DNA from: Anaeromyxobacter_A sp035538735
GTDB taxonomy: Bacteria > Myxococcota > Myxococcia > Myxococcales > Anaeromyxobacteraceae
Length of the DNA stretch: 21,262 nucleotides
Reading direction: 5' to 3'
Assembly: GCA_035538735.1 (NCBI GenBank)
Contig: DATLJU010000214.1
Location: forward strand, 1-21,262
Shown here: positions 1 through 9,078 of the stretch, piece by piece
Layout of the letters: the number at the start of each line of letters is the position of its first letter
How positions within the stretch are numbered: the first letter of the stretch is position 1
Position numbers and translations under genes: made by a program
Notes under the pieces: model-generated
Databases searched by the model: none
The model's input: only the letters and a program-made list of their open reading frames with translations
What the model was told of the DNA's origin: nothing

Positions 1-1196
1 AGCGCCCACGACGCCACGGCGCGGTCGTTCCGCAGCGCCGGCTCGTCCTGCGCCGCCGTCCCCCCGGCGAGGGCGCGGTCGAGCAGCAGCCGCGCCTCCC
101 CCGCCCTCCCCTCCCCGAGCGCCACCCGCGCGAGCGCGTGCAGGGCCGCGGCGTCCCCGGCGAAGGCGGCCAGCCGCGGCGCCAGCGGCGAGGCCGGCGC
201 GGGATCGCAGCACCGGAGCGGAGCCACGACGCCGTCGATCACGGCCGCGGGCGCCACGTGGGGCGGAGCGGCCGCGACGAGCCGCCGCGTCCGCTCCAGC
301 TCGGCGCGGGTGCGCACCACCGCGGGGTCGGCCGGGGCGAGCCGGAGCGCGCGCTCGCGGACGGCGAGGCCGCGCGCCGGCGTACCGGTCGCGTCGAGGA
401 GATCGGCGAGCTCGAGCAGCGCGGCCACGCCGAACGACAGCCGCTCCGGCGCCGACGCCAGTCGGTCGAGGGTCACGAGCGCCGCCGCCGAGCGCGCGCC
501 GAGACCGCGCCGCAACGCCGCCAGCGCACCCTCGGCGTCGGTCGCCCCGAGCGCCGCCTGCGCCAGGCGCGCCTCCGCCCACGCGCGGAGCTCGGGCCGG
601 CTCACCCGCGCCGCCACCTCGAACGCAGCTCGGGCTTGCGTGAGGTCCCCCTCGCGCAGGTGATGCTCGCCGAGCGCGAGCCAGCCATCCGCCGCGAGCG
701 GGCTCTCGGGATGGCGCCTCACCAGCCGGCCGAGCCAGCGCAGCGCGTCGCGCGCGAGGCCGATCCGGTCGGCGTCCAATCCGGCGACGAGGAGCGCCGC
801 CGGGGCACGCGGGAACGAGGCGACCCCCTTCGCCTCGTCGAGCGCGCGCACGGCGAGCCGGACCGCCTCGGCGCGGCGCGCGTCGCCGCGGGGCGTCGCC
901 ATGACGGGGGGCGGTGTCCGCGCCTCGGCGGCGCGCCAGCGGGCCAGCGCGTCACCATGGGCACGCTGCTCCTCCGCCTCCATCGCCTCCGCCTCGGCGT
1001 GGCGGGTCAGGGCGAGGTCGACGAGGATCTCCGGGCGGCGCGGGTCGTCGGGGAGCAGCTCGTCGAGGACGCTCTCCGGGAGCGCGCCAGCGGGCGCAGG
1101 CAGCTCGGGTGGAGGCGGCGCGGGATCCTCCGCCGCGGCCCCGGCCGCCGCGAGCAGCGCCGCCAGCACCGCGCCGATCCAACCCGGCCTCCCCAC
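1..1196 (-). CDS. Secreted TPR-like repeat protein, 3' end outside window
   Basis: The minus-strand frame is open from a GTG at 1196 to the left edge (about 398 codons seen). AGGAGG (1209-1204) lies 7 nt before the GTG, which decides the start. The N-terminus is a signal peptide: Arg at residue 3, a hydrophobic Ala/Leu core (about 6-22), then a Pro-rich linker. The rest is Ala/Leu/Arg-rich helical sequence. A segment at about residues 155-200, with HPESPLAADGWLALGEHH followed by a second helix rich in Ala and Gln, fits tetratricopeptide (TPR) repeats. Near residues 50-60, DDPRRPEILVDLA resembles the opening of myxobacterial TPR proteins. TPR proteins are protein-binding scaffolds; the partner here is unknown. 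It follows the rplC terminator directly, so it may be expressed separately or by read-through. Function unassigned. Confidence 0.75.
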   Translation of the reverse strand, partial: MGRPGWIGAVLAALLAAAGAAAEDPAPPPPELPAPAGALPESVLDELLPDDPRRPEILVDLALTRHAEAEAMEAEEQRAHGDALARWRAAEARTPPPVMATPRGDARRAEAVRLAVRALDEAKGVASFPRAPAALLVAGLDADRIGLARDALRWLGRLVRRHPESPLAADGWLALGEHHLREGDLTQARAAFEVAARVSRPELRAWAEARLAQAALGATDAEGALAALRRGLGARSAAALVTLDRLASAPERLSFGVAALLELADLLDATGTPARGLAVRERALRLAPADPAVVRTRAELERTRRLVAAAPPHVAPAAVIDGVVAPLRCCDPAPASPLAPRLAAFAGDAAALHALARVALGEGRAGEARLLLDRALAGGTAAQDEPALRNDRAVASWA

Positions 1197-1203
1197 GTCG
1201 CGA

Positions 1204-1209
1204 CCTCCT
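1204..1209 (-). promoter_or_regulatory. Shine-Dalgarno site of the TPR-like gene
   Basis: AGGAGG sits 7 nt before the GTG at 1196. It directly abuts the six-T tract of the rplC terminator (1215-1210), so the terminator and the ribosome binding site are contiguous. Confidence 0.7.
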
Positions 1210-1250
1210 AAAAAACGCGCGCCGCCCCTCGTTCTCGGGGACGGCGCGCG
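1210..1250 (-). terminator. Rho-independent terminator of rplC
   Basis: A 9-bp perfect stem (1216-1224 with 1242-1250) continues as four C-G pairs (1225-1228 with 1237-1240) past a one-base bulge. The loop is 8 nt. On the minus strand it is followed by six T (1215-1210). It lies 27 nt past the rplC stop. Confidence 0.88.
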
Positions 1251-1276
1251 GGAAACGGCCCGGGAGGGCGAAGCTG

Positions 1277-1987
1277 CTACACCTTCGGCTTCGCGCGCTG
1301 ACGCTCCTCCTGCTTCTGCTTGATCCGCGGCTGGCCCTTGGCGGCCGTGTTCACGAACACGAGCCCGTCGTTGTGGCCGGGCACGGCGCCCGTGACGAGC
1401 AAGAGGTTCTTGTCCGCCTCGATGCCGGCGACGAACAGGTTCTGGATCGTCACCTGATCCGTGCCGTAGTGGCCAGGGAGGTGCTTGCCCTTCCACACCT
1501 TGCCGGGCGTCTTGCGCTGGCCGATGGCACCGATGTGCCGGTGGTGCTCGTGAGCGGTGGAGCTGTCGCGCGCGGCGCCCTTCATGCCCCACTTCTTGAA
1601 GACGCCCTGGAAGCCGCGACCCTTGGTGATGCCCGTCACGTCGATGCGCTGGTCCGACTTGAAGACCTTGTCGACGGTGAGCACGTCACCCGCCTTGAGC
1701 TCGCCGAGGAGCTTCGCGTCCTTGACGCGGACCTCCTGCAGGTGCCGGAAGGCGCCCGTGCCGGCCTTCTTGAACACGCCCAGCTCGGGCTTCGAGAGAC
1801 GATACGCGTGCTTCTCGTCGATCGGGCCGAAGCCGATCAGGACGGCGTCGTACCCGTCCTTCTCGGACGTCTTGCGGCGGACGACGGTGCAGGGACCGCA
1901 CTCGAGCACGGTGACCGGGATGCAGTCACCGGCGGCGTCGAAGATCTGGGTCATGCCGACCTTCTTCGCCAGGAGACCTGTAGCCAT
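1277..1987 (-). CDS. rplC: 50S ribosomal protein L3 (uL3)
   Basis: The 236-aa product matches L3 along its length. It begins MATGLLAKKVGMTQIF, has the central DVTGITKGRGFQG segment, and then IGQRKTPGKVWKGKHLPGHYG, the loop that reaches the peptidyl-transferase centre. L3 nucleates 23S rRNA assembly. The ATG at 1987 is chosen because the conserved N-terminus starts there and GAGG lies 6 nt upstream; a longer frame to 2062 adds unconserved residues. E. coli L3 is 209 aa; this one has a basic C-terminal tail of about 20 residues (QPRIKQKQEERQRAKPKV). The E. coli Gln150 methylated by PrmB corresponds to Lys here (GQRK versus GQNQ). The gene has its own promoter and terminator, and no other ribosomal protein gene is next to it, unlike the S10 operon. 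Confidence 0.96.
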   Translation of the reverse strand: MATGLLAKKVGMTQIFDAAGDCIPVTVLECGPCTVVRRKTSEKDGYDAVLIGFGPIDEKHAYRLSKPELGVFKKAGTGAFRHLQEVRVKDAKLLGELKAGDVLTVDKVFKSDQRIDVTGITKGRGFQGVFKKWGMKGAARDSSTAHEHHRHIGAIGQRKTPGKVWKGKHLPGHYGTDQVTIQNLFVAGIEADKNLLLVTGAVPGHNDGLVFVNTAAKGQPRIKQKQEERQRAKPKV

Positions 1988-2086
1988 GAGAGACCTCGCA
2001 TTGGTCCGCCACGCGCCGCTGGGGCCGGGGAGGACGTGCCTTGGGGAGGGGCCGCGCCGCACGCGGCGACAGCCCGGGGAGCGCTG

Positions 2087-2115
2087 CTTCTAGCGGACCC
2101 CGCCTGCGCTGTCAA
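2087..2115 (-). promoter_or_regulatory. Sigma-70-type promoter of rplC
   Basis: A perfect -35 TTGACA (2115-2110) is followed by a 17-nt spacer and TAGAAG (2092-2087) as the -10. The implied leader is about 90 nt. It contains a short hairpin (CGCCGC/GCGGCG, near 2058-2071) that could take part in feedback control, as is common for ribosomal protein genes; that part is inference. Confidence 0.7.
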
Positions 2116-2145
2116 GAACGGAAGGCCGCGCCGGGACGGCGGATT

Positions 2146-2562
2146 TCACGCGTCAGGTCGGGTCGCTCCACAGGCTGGAGCCGGGGCCAGCGACGCCACC
2201 TCGGCCAGCAAGGCGTCGATGTCGAACGGCTTGGCCAGAAAGCCTCGCGCGCCGAGCGCCGCCGCCTTCTGCGGATCGCCGTCGGCGGAGATGACGACGA
2301 TCGGGATTTCGTGGTCCTCGCGCCGGTGGAGCGCCTGCGCGAACGCGGGCCCGTCCATCACCGGCATCATGAGATCGAGCAGGATGAGGAGCGGCCGCTC
2401 CTCATCGACTCGCACCAGCGCCTCCCGACCGTTCCTCGCGCGAGCGACGCGGTACCCCTCTCCCTCGAGGATGTCGCACACGGCCTCCAGGATGTCGGGA
2501 TCGTCGTCCACGACCAGGACGAGCGGAGACCTGCGCCGGAGAGCGACGTCGAGGCTGCTCAC
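2146..2562 (-). CDS. Single-domain response regulator (receiver only)
   Basis: The 138-aa product is one CheY-like receiver domain with no output domain. The acidic pocket is VVDDDPD (about 18-24). The phosphoacceptor is Asp63 in LLDLMMP, the conserved Ser is in VVISADG (Ser92), and the conserved Lys is Lys111 in FLAKPF. The GTG start at 2562 overlaps the stop of the upstream kinase gene (GTGA), so translation is coupled and the kinase is the probable partner. Such stand-alone receivers act by protein contact, as phosphorelay intermediates or on motors or enzymes. The target cannot be read from the sequence. A frame open further upstream overlaps the kinase gene and is not credible. Confidence 0.9.
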   Translation of the reverse strand: MSSLDVALRRRSPLVLVVDDDPDILEAVCDILEGEGYRVARARNGREALVRVDEERPLLILLDLMMPVMDGPAFAQALHRREDHEIPIVVISADGDPQKAAALGARGFLAKPFDIDALLAEVASLAPAPACGATRPDA

Positions 2563-3272
2563 GGCGTTTCCGGGCCGGCCGCCGGTGCGGGCGGGACCGT
2601 GAGCAGGTACCCGTCCTCCGAGGACGTGAGCGCGCCCCCGAGCGCCTGGGCGACCTTCGTGGCCATGTAAAGCGAGAGGGCGCGCCCGGTGGGATCCGAA
2701 GGCGTGCCCTTGTTCGGGACCTCGAGAGCTCCCGGGGGCGTCGTGGCGCCCCGGAAACGCACCGCGACTCCCTCGCTCGACGGCGACACCTCGACCTGCA
2801 CCGGCGTCTTGCCCTGGGATGCCGCGGCGAGCAGCGCCTCCAGTGCGCGCTCGAGCAGCCCACGATCGGCCCGGACGGCGAGCGCCTCGTCGATCGCGAC
2901 CGTGGCCGTCACCCCGTTCTTCCCCGCCAGCAGCTCCACCATCTCCCGGAGGCGAACGGGCTCGACCTTGAAAGGAATACCGTCCACGTCGAGGCGCTCG
3001 GAGAGGAAGTGGTCCTCGACCAGGAGGCGGAGCCGCTGCAAGGCCCTCAAGCACATGTTCGACAGCTTCTCGCCGCGAGCTCCGGCGCGATCTTCAGGCG
3101 CGAGGCGGGCGAGCAGCTCGGCGCTCCACAGGGCGGTCGAGAGCGGGTTTCGCAACTCGTGCGCGACGAATCCCAAAAAACCGCCGCGAGTTGCGGAGCT
3201 TGGCTCAGGTGAGGCGGCCCCGCCGCCGCGCTCGGCGCCGCGGGGTTGCTGCCGGTCGGACACGGTGATCAC
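2559..3272 (-). CDS. Soluble histidine kinase with degenerate ATPase domain
   Basis: The 237-aa product has no membrane segment or sensory domain. After a 30-residue low-complexity N-terminus comes a clear HisKA dimerisation helix, FVAHELRNPLS, with phosphoacceptor His38. The catalytic domain is eroded: where the N-box should be, the sequence reads LLERALEALLAAASQGK with no Asn; no DxGxG G1 box is present; only a G2-like TGRALSLYMA and the trailing ALGG remain. It may therefore bind ATP poorly, serve as a phosphotransfer protein, or be phosphorylated by another kinase. The GTG start at 3272 has no strong Shine-Dalgarno; a second GTG at 3263 is possible. It is coupled to the receiver gene downstream by a 4-nt overlap. 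Confidence 0.85.
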   Translation of the reverse strand: MITVSDRQQPRGAERGGGAASPEPSSATRGGFLGFVAHELRNPLSTALWSAELLARLAPEDRAGARGEKLSNMCLRALQRLRLLVEDHFLSERLDVDGIPFKVEPVRLREMVELLAGKNGVTATVAIDEALAVRADRGLLERALEALLAAASQGKTPVQVEVSPSSEGVAVRFRGATTPPGALEVPNKGTPSDPTGRALSLYMATKVAQALGGALTSSEDGYLLTVPPAPAAGPETP

Positions 3273-3535
3273 CCGGTGGTGATGTCAGGAGGGCGATTGA
3301 GCCACGAACGCCCGGGGCAGACAACGAAAACCGGCCGCAGGCCCCAAACTCTCAAGGCTGTTCATGTCGATAGTCCGGCGCAAGCCCCCCATTGAAAAAA
3401 TTACTGGCAAAAAACCCAAGGGGGACGCTGCTGCCACCGAACAGACTGTAAGGGTTCCTGTCCCGGTGAGGTCGAATCGGGATCACGGCAGCGCCAAGGT
3501 AGCGGAATCTCGATCGTACGCACCTCGACCCATGT
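3273..3535. other. Divergent control region between kinase and rpoH
   Basis: No credible gene is seen. It separates the minus-strand kinase from plus-strand rpoH and leads up to the sigma-54 site. Upstream of that site, GAATCGGGAT (3474-3483) and GAATCTCGAT (3505-3514) form an imperfect direct repeat 31 bp apart, about three helical turns. They could be activator sites, but this is unproven. Confidence 0.4.
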
Positions 3536-3551
3536 TGGCACCTCGGTTGCT
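3536..3551 (+). promoter_or_regulatory. Sigma-54 (-24/-12) promoter of rpoH
   Basis: The site reads TGGCAC-CTCGG-TTGCT. It matches the sigma-54 consensus TGGCAC-N5-TTGC(A/T) at every defined base, with GG (3537-3538) and GC (3549-3550) exactly 12 bp apart. Predicted transcription starts near 3562, about 37 nt before the rpoH ATG, leaving room for the GGAGG ribosome site at 3590-3594. Confidence 0.78.
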
Positions 3552-3598
3552 ACGCAGACCCAGGTCAGCGTCGTACCCGCCAGCGACATGGAGGCGAG

Positions 3599-4522
3599 AT
3601 GAAGAGAGACACCCTTCCCACCGCGGCCAGCTCCCTCGAGCTCTACCTGTCGGAGATCAATCAGTTCCCGCTCCTGACGGTGGAGGAAGAGCAAAACCTG
3701 GCGCGGCTGTACCGGCGAAAGGGTGACACCCGCGCCGCCCACCGCCTCGTGACGGCCAACCTCCGCTTCGTGGTGAAGGTCGCCTACGAGTACCGGTCGT
3801 ACGGCTTCAAGATGGCCGACCTCATCCAGGAGGGGAACATCGGCCTCATGAAGGCGGTGCAGAAGTTCGATCCGGACAAGGGCATCCGCCTCATCTCCTA
3901 CGCCGTGTGGTGGATCCGCGCCTACATCCAGAACTACATCCTGAAGTCCTGGTCGCTGGTGAAGCTCGGCACCACGCAGGCCCAGCGCAAGCTCTTCTTC
4001 TCGCTCGCGCGCACGAAGCGCGAGCTCGACAAGATGAGCGCCGAGCACGGCTTCGACTCGGACGGCGAGAACGCCGCGAAGATCGCGAAGAAGCTGAAGG
4101 TGAAGCCGGGCGAGGTCGAGGAGATGACGCAGCGGATGGAGGGGCGCGACCTCTCCCTCGACGCGCCCATGGGCGACGACGGCGGCTACTCTCACGTCGA
4201 CTTCGTCGTCGGCTCCGCGCCGACGCAGGACCACGAGCTCTCCTCGGCGCAGGAGCAGACGATGGTCCAGTCGCGCATCGGCGAGGCGCTCGCGCGCCTC
4301 GACCAGCGCGAGCGCTACATCATCGAGCAGCGCGTCATGAGCGATCGGCCGATGACGCTCAAGGAGCTCGGCGAGCACTTCGGCTTCAGCCGCGAGCGCG
4401 CTCGCCAGCTCGAGATCCGCGCCAAGGAGAAGCTGAAGCAGGAGCTGCACGCGCTCGCGGTCGAGATCGACTGGCCGACGGACGGCACCCCGATCGACAT
4501 CGACGACCGCGCCATGGCCTGA
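3599..4522 (+). CDS. rpoH: RNA polymerase heat-shock sigma factor RpoH (sigma-32 family)
   Basis: The 307-aa product is a group 3 sigma-70-family factor. Region 2 (about 46-118) has NLRFVVKVAYEY, DLIQEGNIGLMKAVQKFD and YAVWWIRAYIQNYIL. The RpoH signature box follows as QRKLFFSLARTK (129-140), nearly identical to E. coli sigma-32 and absent from housekeeping factors. Region 4.2 contains MTLKELGEHFGFSRERARQLE, the helix-turn-helix that reads the -35 element. The acidic C-terminal tail is about 20 residues longer than in E. coli (284 aa in total there). The ATG at 3599 follows GGAGG (3590-3594) with a short 4-nt spacer. It directs RNA polymerase to chaperone and protease promoters. The upstream sigma-54 site suggests a sigma-54 to sigma-32 relay. 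A terminator follows, so it is probably monocistronic. Confidence 0.94.
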   Translation: MKRDTLPTAASSLELYLSEINQFPLLTVEEEQNLARLYRRKGDTRAAHRLVTANLRFVVKVAYEYRSYGFKMADLIQEGNIGLMKAVQKFDPDKGIRLISYAVWWIRAYIQNYILKSWSLVKLGTTQAQRKLFFSLARTKRELDKMSAEHGFDSDGENAAKIAKKLKVKPGEVEEMTQRMEGRDLSLDAPMGDDGGYSHVDFVVGSAPTQDHELSSAQEQTMVQSRIGEALARLDQRERYIIEQRVMSDRPMTLKELGEHFGFSRERARQLEIRAKEKLKQELHALAVEIDWPTDGTPIDIDDRAMA

Positions 4523-4564
4523 ACGGAACTTCGGATAGGGTCGCCGTCCGGCGACCTGCTGCGT

Positions 4565-4602
4565 GCGACGCCCGCCGTCTCCCCCGGTGGGCGTCGCTTT
4601 TT
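4565..4602 (+). terminator. Rho-independent terminator of rpoH
   Basis: A perfect 9-bp stem (4565-4573 with 4589-4597), a 15-nt C-rich loop and five T (4598-4602) lie 43 nt past the rpoH stop. Confidence 0.85.
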
Positions 4603-4727
4603 GTCTGCGGTCCGAGGAGGCGGGCACCCGCCGTTCGGGTCGCATTCGTCCTGGGGGCGACGTCCGGTGCTACCCTCGTCCGCCGGGCGCGCCGGAGCGA
4701 GCGCCTTCACTCGCGGAGGTTCCACTC

Positions 4728-5387
4728 ATGGCCGAGAAACGCGTCGGTGTCGTGCTGGCGGGCTGCGGTTTCCTCGATGGCAGCGAGATCCAGGAGGCCG
4801 TCGCGACGCTCCTCGCCCTCGATCGGCGCCGGGCGAGCGTCGTCGCGATGGCGCCGGGCGTCCCGCAGATGCACGTGATCGATCACGTCCGGAAGGAGCC
4901 GGAGGCGGGCGAGCGCCGCGTGCTCGCCGAGTCGGCGCGCATCGTGCGCGGCGACATCCGCGACCTCGCGGCGGTGGGCGCGCGCGACCTCGACGCGCTC
5001 CTGGTGCCGGGCGGCTTCGGCGTCGCGAAGAACCTGTGCTCCTACGCGACAGAGGGGCGCTCGATGCGGGTGAACCCGGACGTCGAGCGGCTCGTGCTCG
5101 AGATGCGCTCCGCGCGCAAGCCGATGGGCTTCATCTGCATCGCGCCGGTGATCGCGGCCAGGATCTTCGGCCGCGAGGGCGTGAGGGTCACCCTCGGCGA
5201 TGACCCGGCGGTCGCGGCCGACGTGGAGTCGTTCGGCGCGAAGCATGTCGCGTGCAAGGTGGAGGACGTCTGCGTCGACGAGCGACTCAGGATCGCGTCC
5301 ACGCCGGCCTACATGCTGGGGCCGAGCGTCGCCCCGGTGTCGGCGGGGATCGACAAGCTCGTCTCGGCCGTGCTCGAGATGGCCTGA
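4728..5387 (+). CDS. elbB: ElbB-type DJ-1/PfpI superfamily protein (glyoxalase III-like)
   Basis: The 219-aa product matches E. coli ElbB (about 217 aa) end to end. Shared motifs are GVVLAGCGFLDGSEIQEAV, DALLVPGGFGVAKNL, the nucleophile elbow GFICIAPV with its Cys, then a variable stretch and TPAYMLGPS near the C-terminus. ElbB belongs to the class I glutamine amidotransferase-like fold; the E. coli protein has weak glyoxalase activity and is linked to isoprenoid synthesis, but its physiological role is uncertain. It is cytoplasmic with no signal peptide. The ATG at 4728 follows GGAGG (4715-4719) by 8 nt and matches the family N-terminus. It stands alone between the rpoH terminator and a 385-nt gap. 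Confidence 0.93.
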   Translation: MAEKRVGVVLAGCGFLDGSEIQEAVATLLALDRRRASVVAMAPGVPQMHVIDHVRKEPEAGERRVLAESARIVRGDIRDLAAVGARDLDALLVPGGFGVAKNLCSYATEGRSMRVNPDVERLVLEMRSARKPMGFICIAPVIAARIFGREGVRVTLGDDPAVAADVESFGAKHVACKVEDVCVDERLRIASTPAYMLGPSVAPVSAGIDKLVSAVLEMA

Positions 5388-5772
5388 CCCGCGGATCCCC
5401 GGCGATCCCCGAGCCCGGCCGCCCGGACACCGCGACTATTTTGGGGTGCGGCAATTGACCACGGTCAATTTTGCCGGGGTGGTAACTTTGCGACCACCCA
5501 CCCCGTTGGCCCCGCGATCCGCGCGTCAACGCGAATCGGTTTGCGATCACGCCTCAACCACTGCTGGTTCGGGCGTGACCAGCCGAAGGGCCGTGCAATC
5601 CCTCGTCGGCGTCTTCAATGCGGCGAAATGCCGCGCGTAGACTCACGTCCGTCGCCGCCGCCGCGCTAGCCAGGCCGCACCGAGGCGAGGCGGATGCCGT
5701 GCGTTCATCGTCGATCCTTCTCGCGGCGACCCGATGCGAGCGCGGGTGTGAACCTGCCACGAGGGATACGCG
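5388..5772. other. Gene-free stretch with two inverted repeats
   Basis: No credible gene is seen. AATTGACC-AC-GGTCAATT (5453-5470) is a perfect 8-bp dyad with a 2-nt centre, like an operator. Just after it, GGGTGGT (5477-5483) pairs with ACCACCC (5493-5499) across a 9-nt loop. No T tract follows, so this is not a standard terminator. A good -10/-35 pair was not found. Confidence 0.45.
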
Positions 5773-6075
5773 ATGAGCGAGAACGAGTCGGATCTCACGC
5801 TGCCGGAGCGCCTGGAGGACTTGAGCCTGCCGAGCGCGACCGCGCCGCTGGTGTCGCGCGCGTGGACCGCGGTGACGAAGCTGGAAGCGGAGGACTTCCT
5901 GATCGGATTCCTCCTCGTGCCGATCGCGATCGCCGCGGGAGGGATGCTGGCGATGACGCTGCTGCTCACCGTGACGATCTTCGCCCCGGTGCTGGCGGCA
6001 TGGCTGCTCTGGCTCGCGTTCCGCCCGGCCGCCCGGAACCGGCGGCCATCTCCGGTGCGCCGGTCGACGGCGTAG
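5773..6075 (+). CDS. Small two-helix membrane protein, unknown function
   Basis: The 100-aa product has an acidic N-terminal half (about 1-41) with no Cys or His. A long hydrophobic run (about 42-84) is broken by AAGG and probably forms a membrane hairpin, and a short Arg-rich tail (RRPSPVRRS) should face the cytoplasm. GAGGG (5761-5765) lies 7 nt before the ATG and supports the start. The minus-strand frame across the same bases lacks such support. I recognise no family. It is convergent with the sigma-54 activator gene; the 81-nt gap holds a GC-rich hairpin (6075-6093) without a T tract. Confidence 0.6.
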   Translation: MSENESDLTLPERLEDLSLPSATAPLVSRAWTAVTKLEAEDFLIGFLLVPIAIAAGGMLAMTLLLTVTIFAPVLAAWLLWLAFRPAARNRRPSPVRRSTA

Positions 6076-6156
6076 CCGCGCCGCACGCGCGGCGTGGCCG
6101 ACCCGGGGCCGTGAAGGAATCCGACTCGGCGACGGGAGGGATTTCTCTGCGGGCCC

Positions 6157-7535
<1,379 letters not shown>

Positions 7536-7539
<4 letters not shown>

Positions 7540-9056
7540 GCCGCGTGCTCCGAGGTGCGATCCGGCGCCGCCGGATTCGCGCATTGCAGGGTGACCGCGA
7601 AGATCGTCCCGCCCGTGGGGGGGCAGCGGTAACCGATGTGACCGCCGTGCTCGGCGACGATGCGCGCCGAGATGGCGAGGCCGAGGCCGGTCCCCTCACG
7701 CTTCGTGGTGAAGAACGGCTTGAAGATGTGGGCGCGGACGTCGACGGGGATGCCGGGGCCGTCGTCCTCGATCTCGACGGTCACCCGCCCTTCCACCTCG
7801 AAGGTCCGCAGCCGGAGCTTCCCCTTCCCATCCATGGCCTGGCAGGCGTTGAGGCAGATGTTGAGGAAGACCTGCTCGAGCTGGTTCGGGTCGGCCAGCA
7901 CCGGGGGCAGCTCCGAGCCGAGCTCGAGCGTGATGCCGACCGACGCGGCGCGTCGCTGCTGCCGGACGAGGAAGAGCACCTTCTCGAGCGTGGCGTTCAC
8001 GTCCGTCGTGCGCAGGCGCGCCTTGGGCGGCCGCGCGAAGCTGAGGAGGCTCTCCATCGTGTTGCCGAGCCGCGCCACCTGGTGGCGCATCTCGGTCACG
8101 ACCTCCGCCTGGCGCGGCGAGGAGGCGAGATCCTCCGCGAGCAGCTCGAGGGCGCCGGAGAGCCCGGCGAGCGGGTTCTTGATCTCGTGGGCGAGGCCGG
8201 TCGCGAGCTCGCCCACCGCGGCGAAGCGGTCGGCGCGCACCATCCGCTCGCGGTAGAAAGCCTCGAGCTCGTTCTGGCTTCGCCGCAGCGCGTTGAGCAT
8301 GGCATCGAAGCCGCGCGCCGCGACGCCGAGCTCGTCGGCCCGCCCCTCGTCGGCGCGCACCGAGAGATCGCCCGACTCCGCCCGCTTCATCGACGCGACG
8401 AGCCGTCTCAGCGGCGCGACCGCCTCCCGGCCGACGAGCCACCACGCGATCGCCATCAGGCAGACGAACGCGATGGCCGCGGAGGTCACGAGGGTGTGGG
8501 CGAGGCGCGTCTGCTGCGTCTGGATCGCCTTTCGGTTGAAGCGCAGGTCGAGCCACCCGTTGAAGCGCTGCGCCACGCCGTGGCACGACGCGCAGCCGGG
8601 CGCGTTCGGGATGGGCTGCAGGACGGCGTACTGCCCCTTGTTGCCGCCGGGGGCGTTCACGACGGTCGGCGTCCCGAAGCGCCCCAGATTTCCCCAGGGC
8701 CGCGTGCCGATCATCTCCTGACGCGACGAGCTATGGACCTCGCCGTTGGGCCGGATGAGGCTGATCGACTCGATGTCGGTGCGGTGCGACATGACGAGCG
8801 CCAGCACCTCCGGGAGCTGGTCCGGCTTCCCGTGCAGCATGGTGTCGTTGACGCCGTTCACCACCATGCCGGCGAAGATCTCGGACTTCTCGTGCAGGCC
8901 GCGCTCCATGTCGGACGCGTAGAACTCGACCGCGGACACCACCATCAGGGCGAGCGTCGCGGCGAAGAGGAGCGCGGTGGGCAGGAGGATGCGCGCGCGG
9001 ACGCTCCGGTCGGCGCGCCGCCACACCTCGACGATGTGTCCCGTCAGATTTGCCAT
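7536..9056 (-). CDS. Membrane sensor kinase with periplasmic CxxCH haem motif
   Basis: The 506-aa product has a first membrane helix (about 23-45), a periplasmic domain (about 46-187), a second helix (about 188-209) and a HAMP linker (about 210-262). HisKA follows with His290 in GLAHEIKNPLAGLS, then an intact ATPase domain: Asn403 in NICLNACQA, DDGPGIP, and a GTGLGLAI G2 box. The periplasmic domain ends in CASCH (155-159), the c-type haem attachment motif. Haem attachment needs export of this domain, which the topology provides. The ligand could be redox potential, NO, CO or O2. No Shine-Dalgarno precedes the ATG; a sigma-54-like site would give a leader of only about 11 nt. It is coupled to the NtrC-type regulator downstream. 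Confidence 0.93.
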
Positions 9057-9078
9057 GGGCGATCACACCCAGCCGTTC

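Noticed and set aside
138..1211. Long plus-strand open frames across the left end
   Set aside because: They are Arg/Gly/Ala-rich shadows of the minus-strand TPR-like gene, which has a signal peptide and a well-placed ribosome site.
3264..3273. GGTGATCACC palindrome at the start of the kinase gene
   Set aside because: It is short, overlaps the start codon and has no second copy nearby; too weak to call an operator.
3381..3400. CCCCAT resembling a sigma-32 -10 element upstream of rpoH
   Set aside because: No CTTGAA-like -35 element lies 13-17 nt upstream.
3401..4645. Long minus-strand open frame opposite rpoH
   Set aside because: It is the complement of rpoH, which matches its family end to end; the reverse frame has only Leu/Arg/Val-biased composition.
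5476..5492. GG-N10-GC match as a sigma-54 promoter
   Set aside because: Only the -12 half matches; the -24 half is wrong beyond GG, and the next gene starts about 280 nt away.
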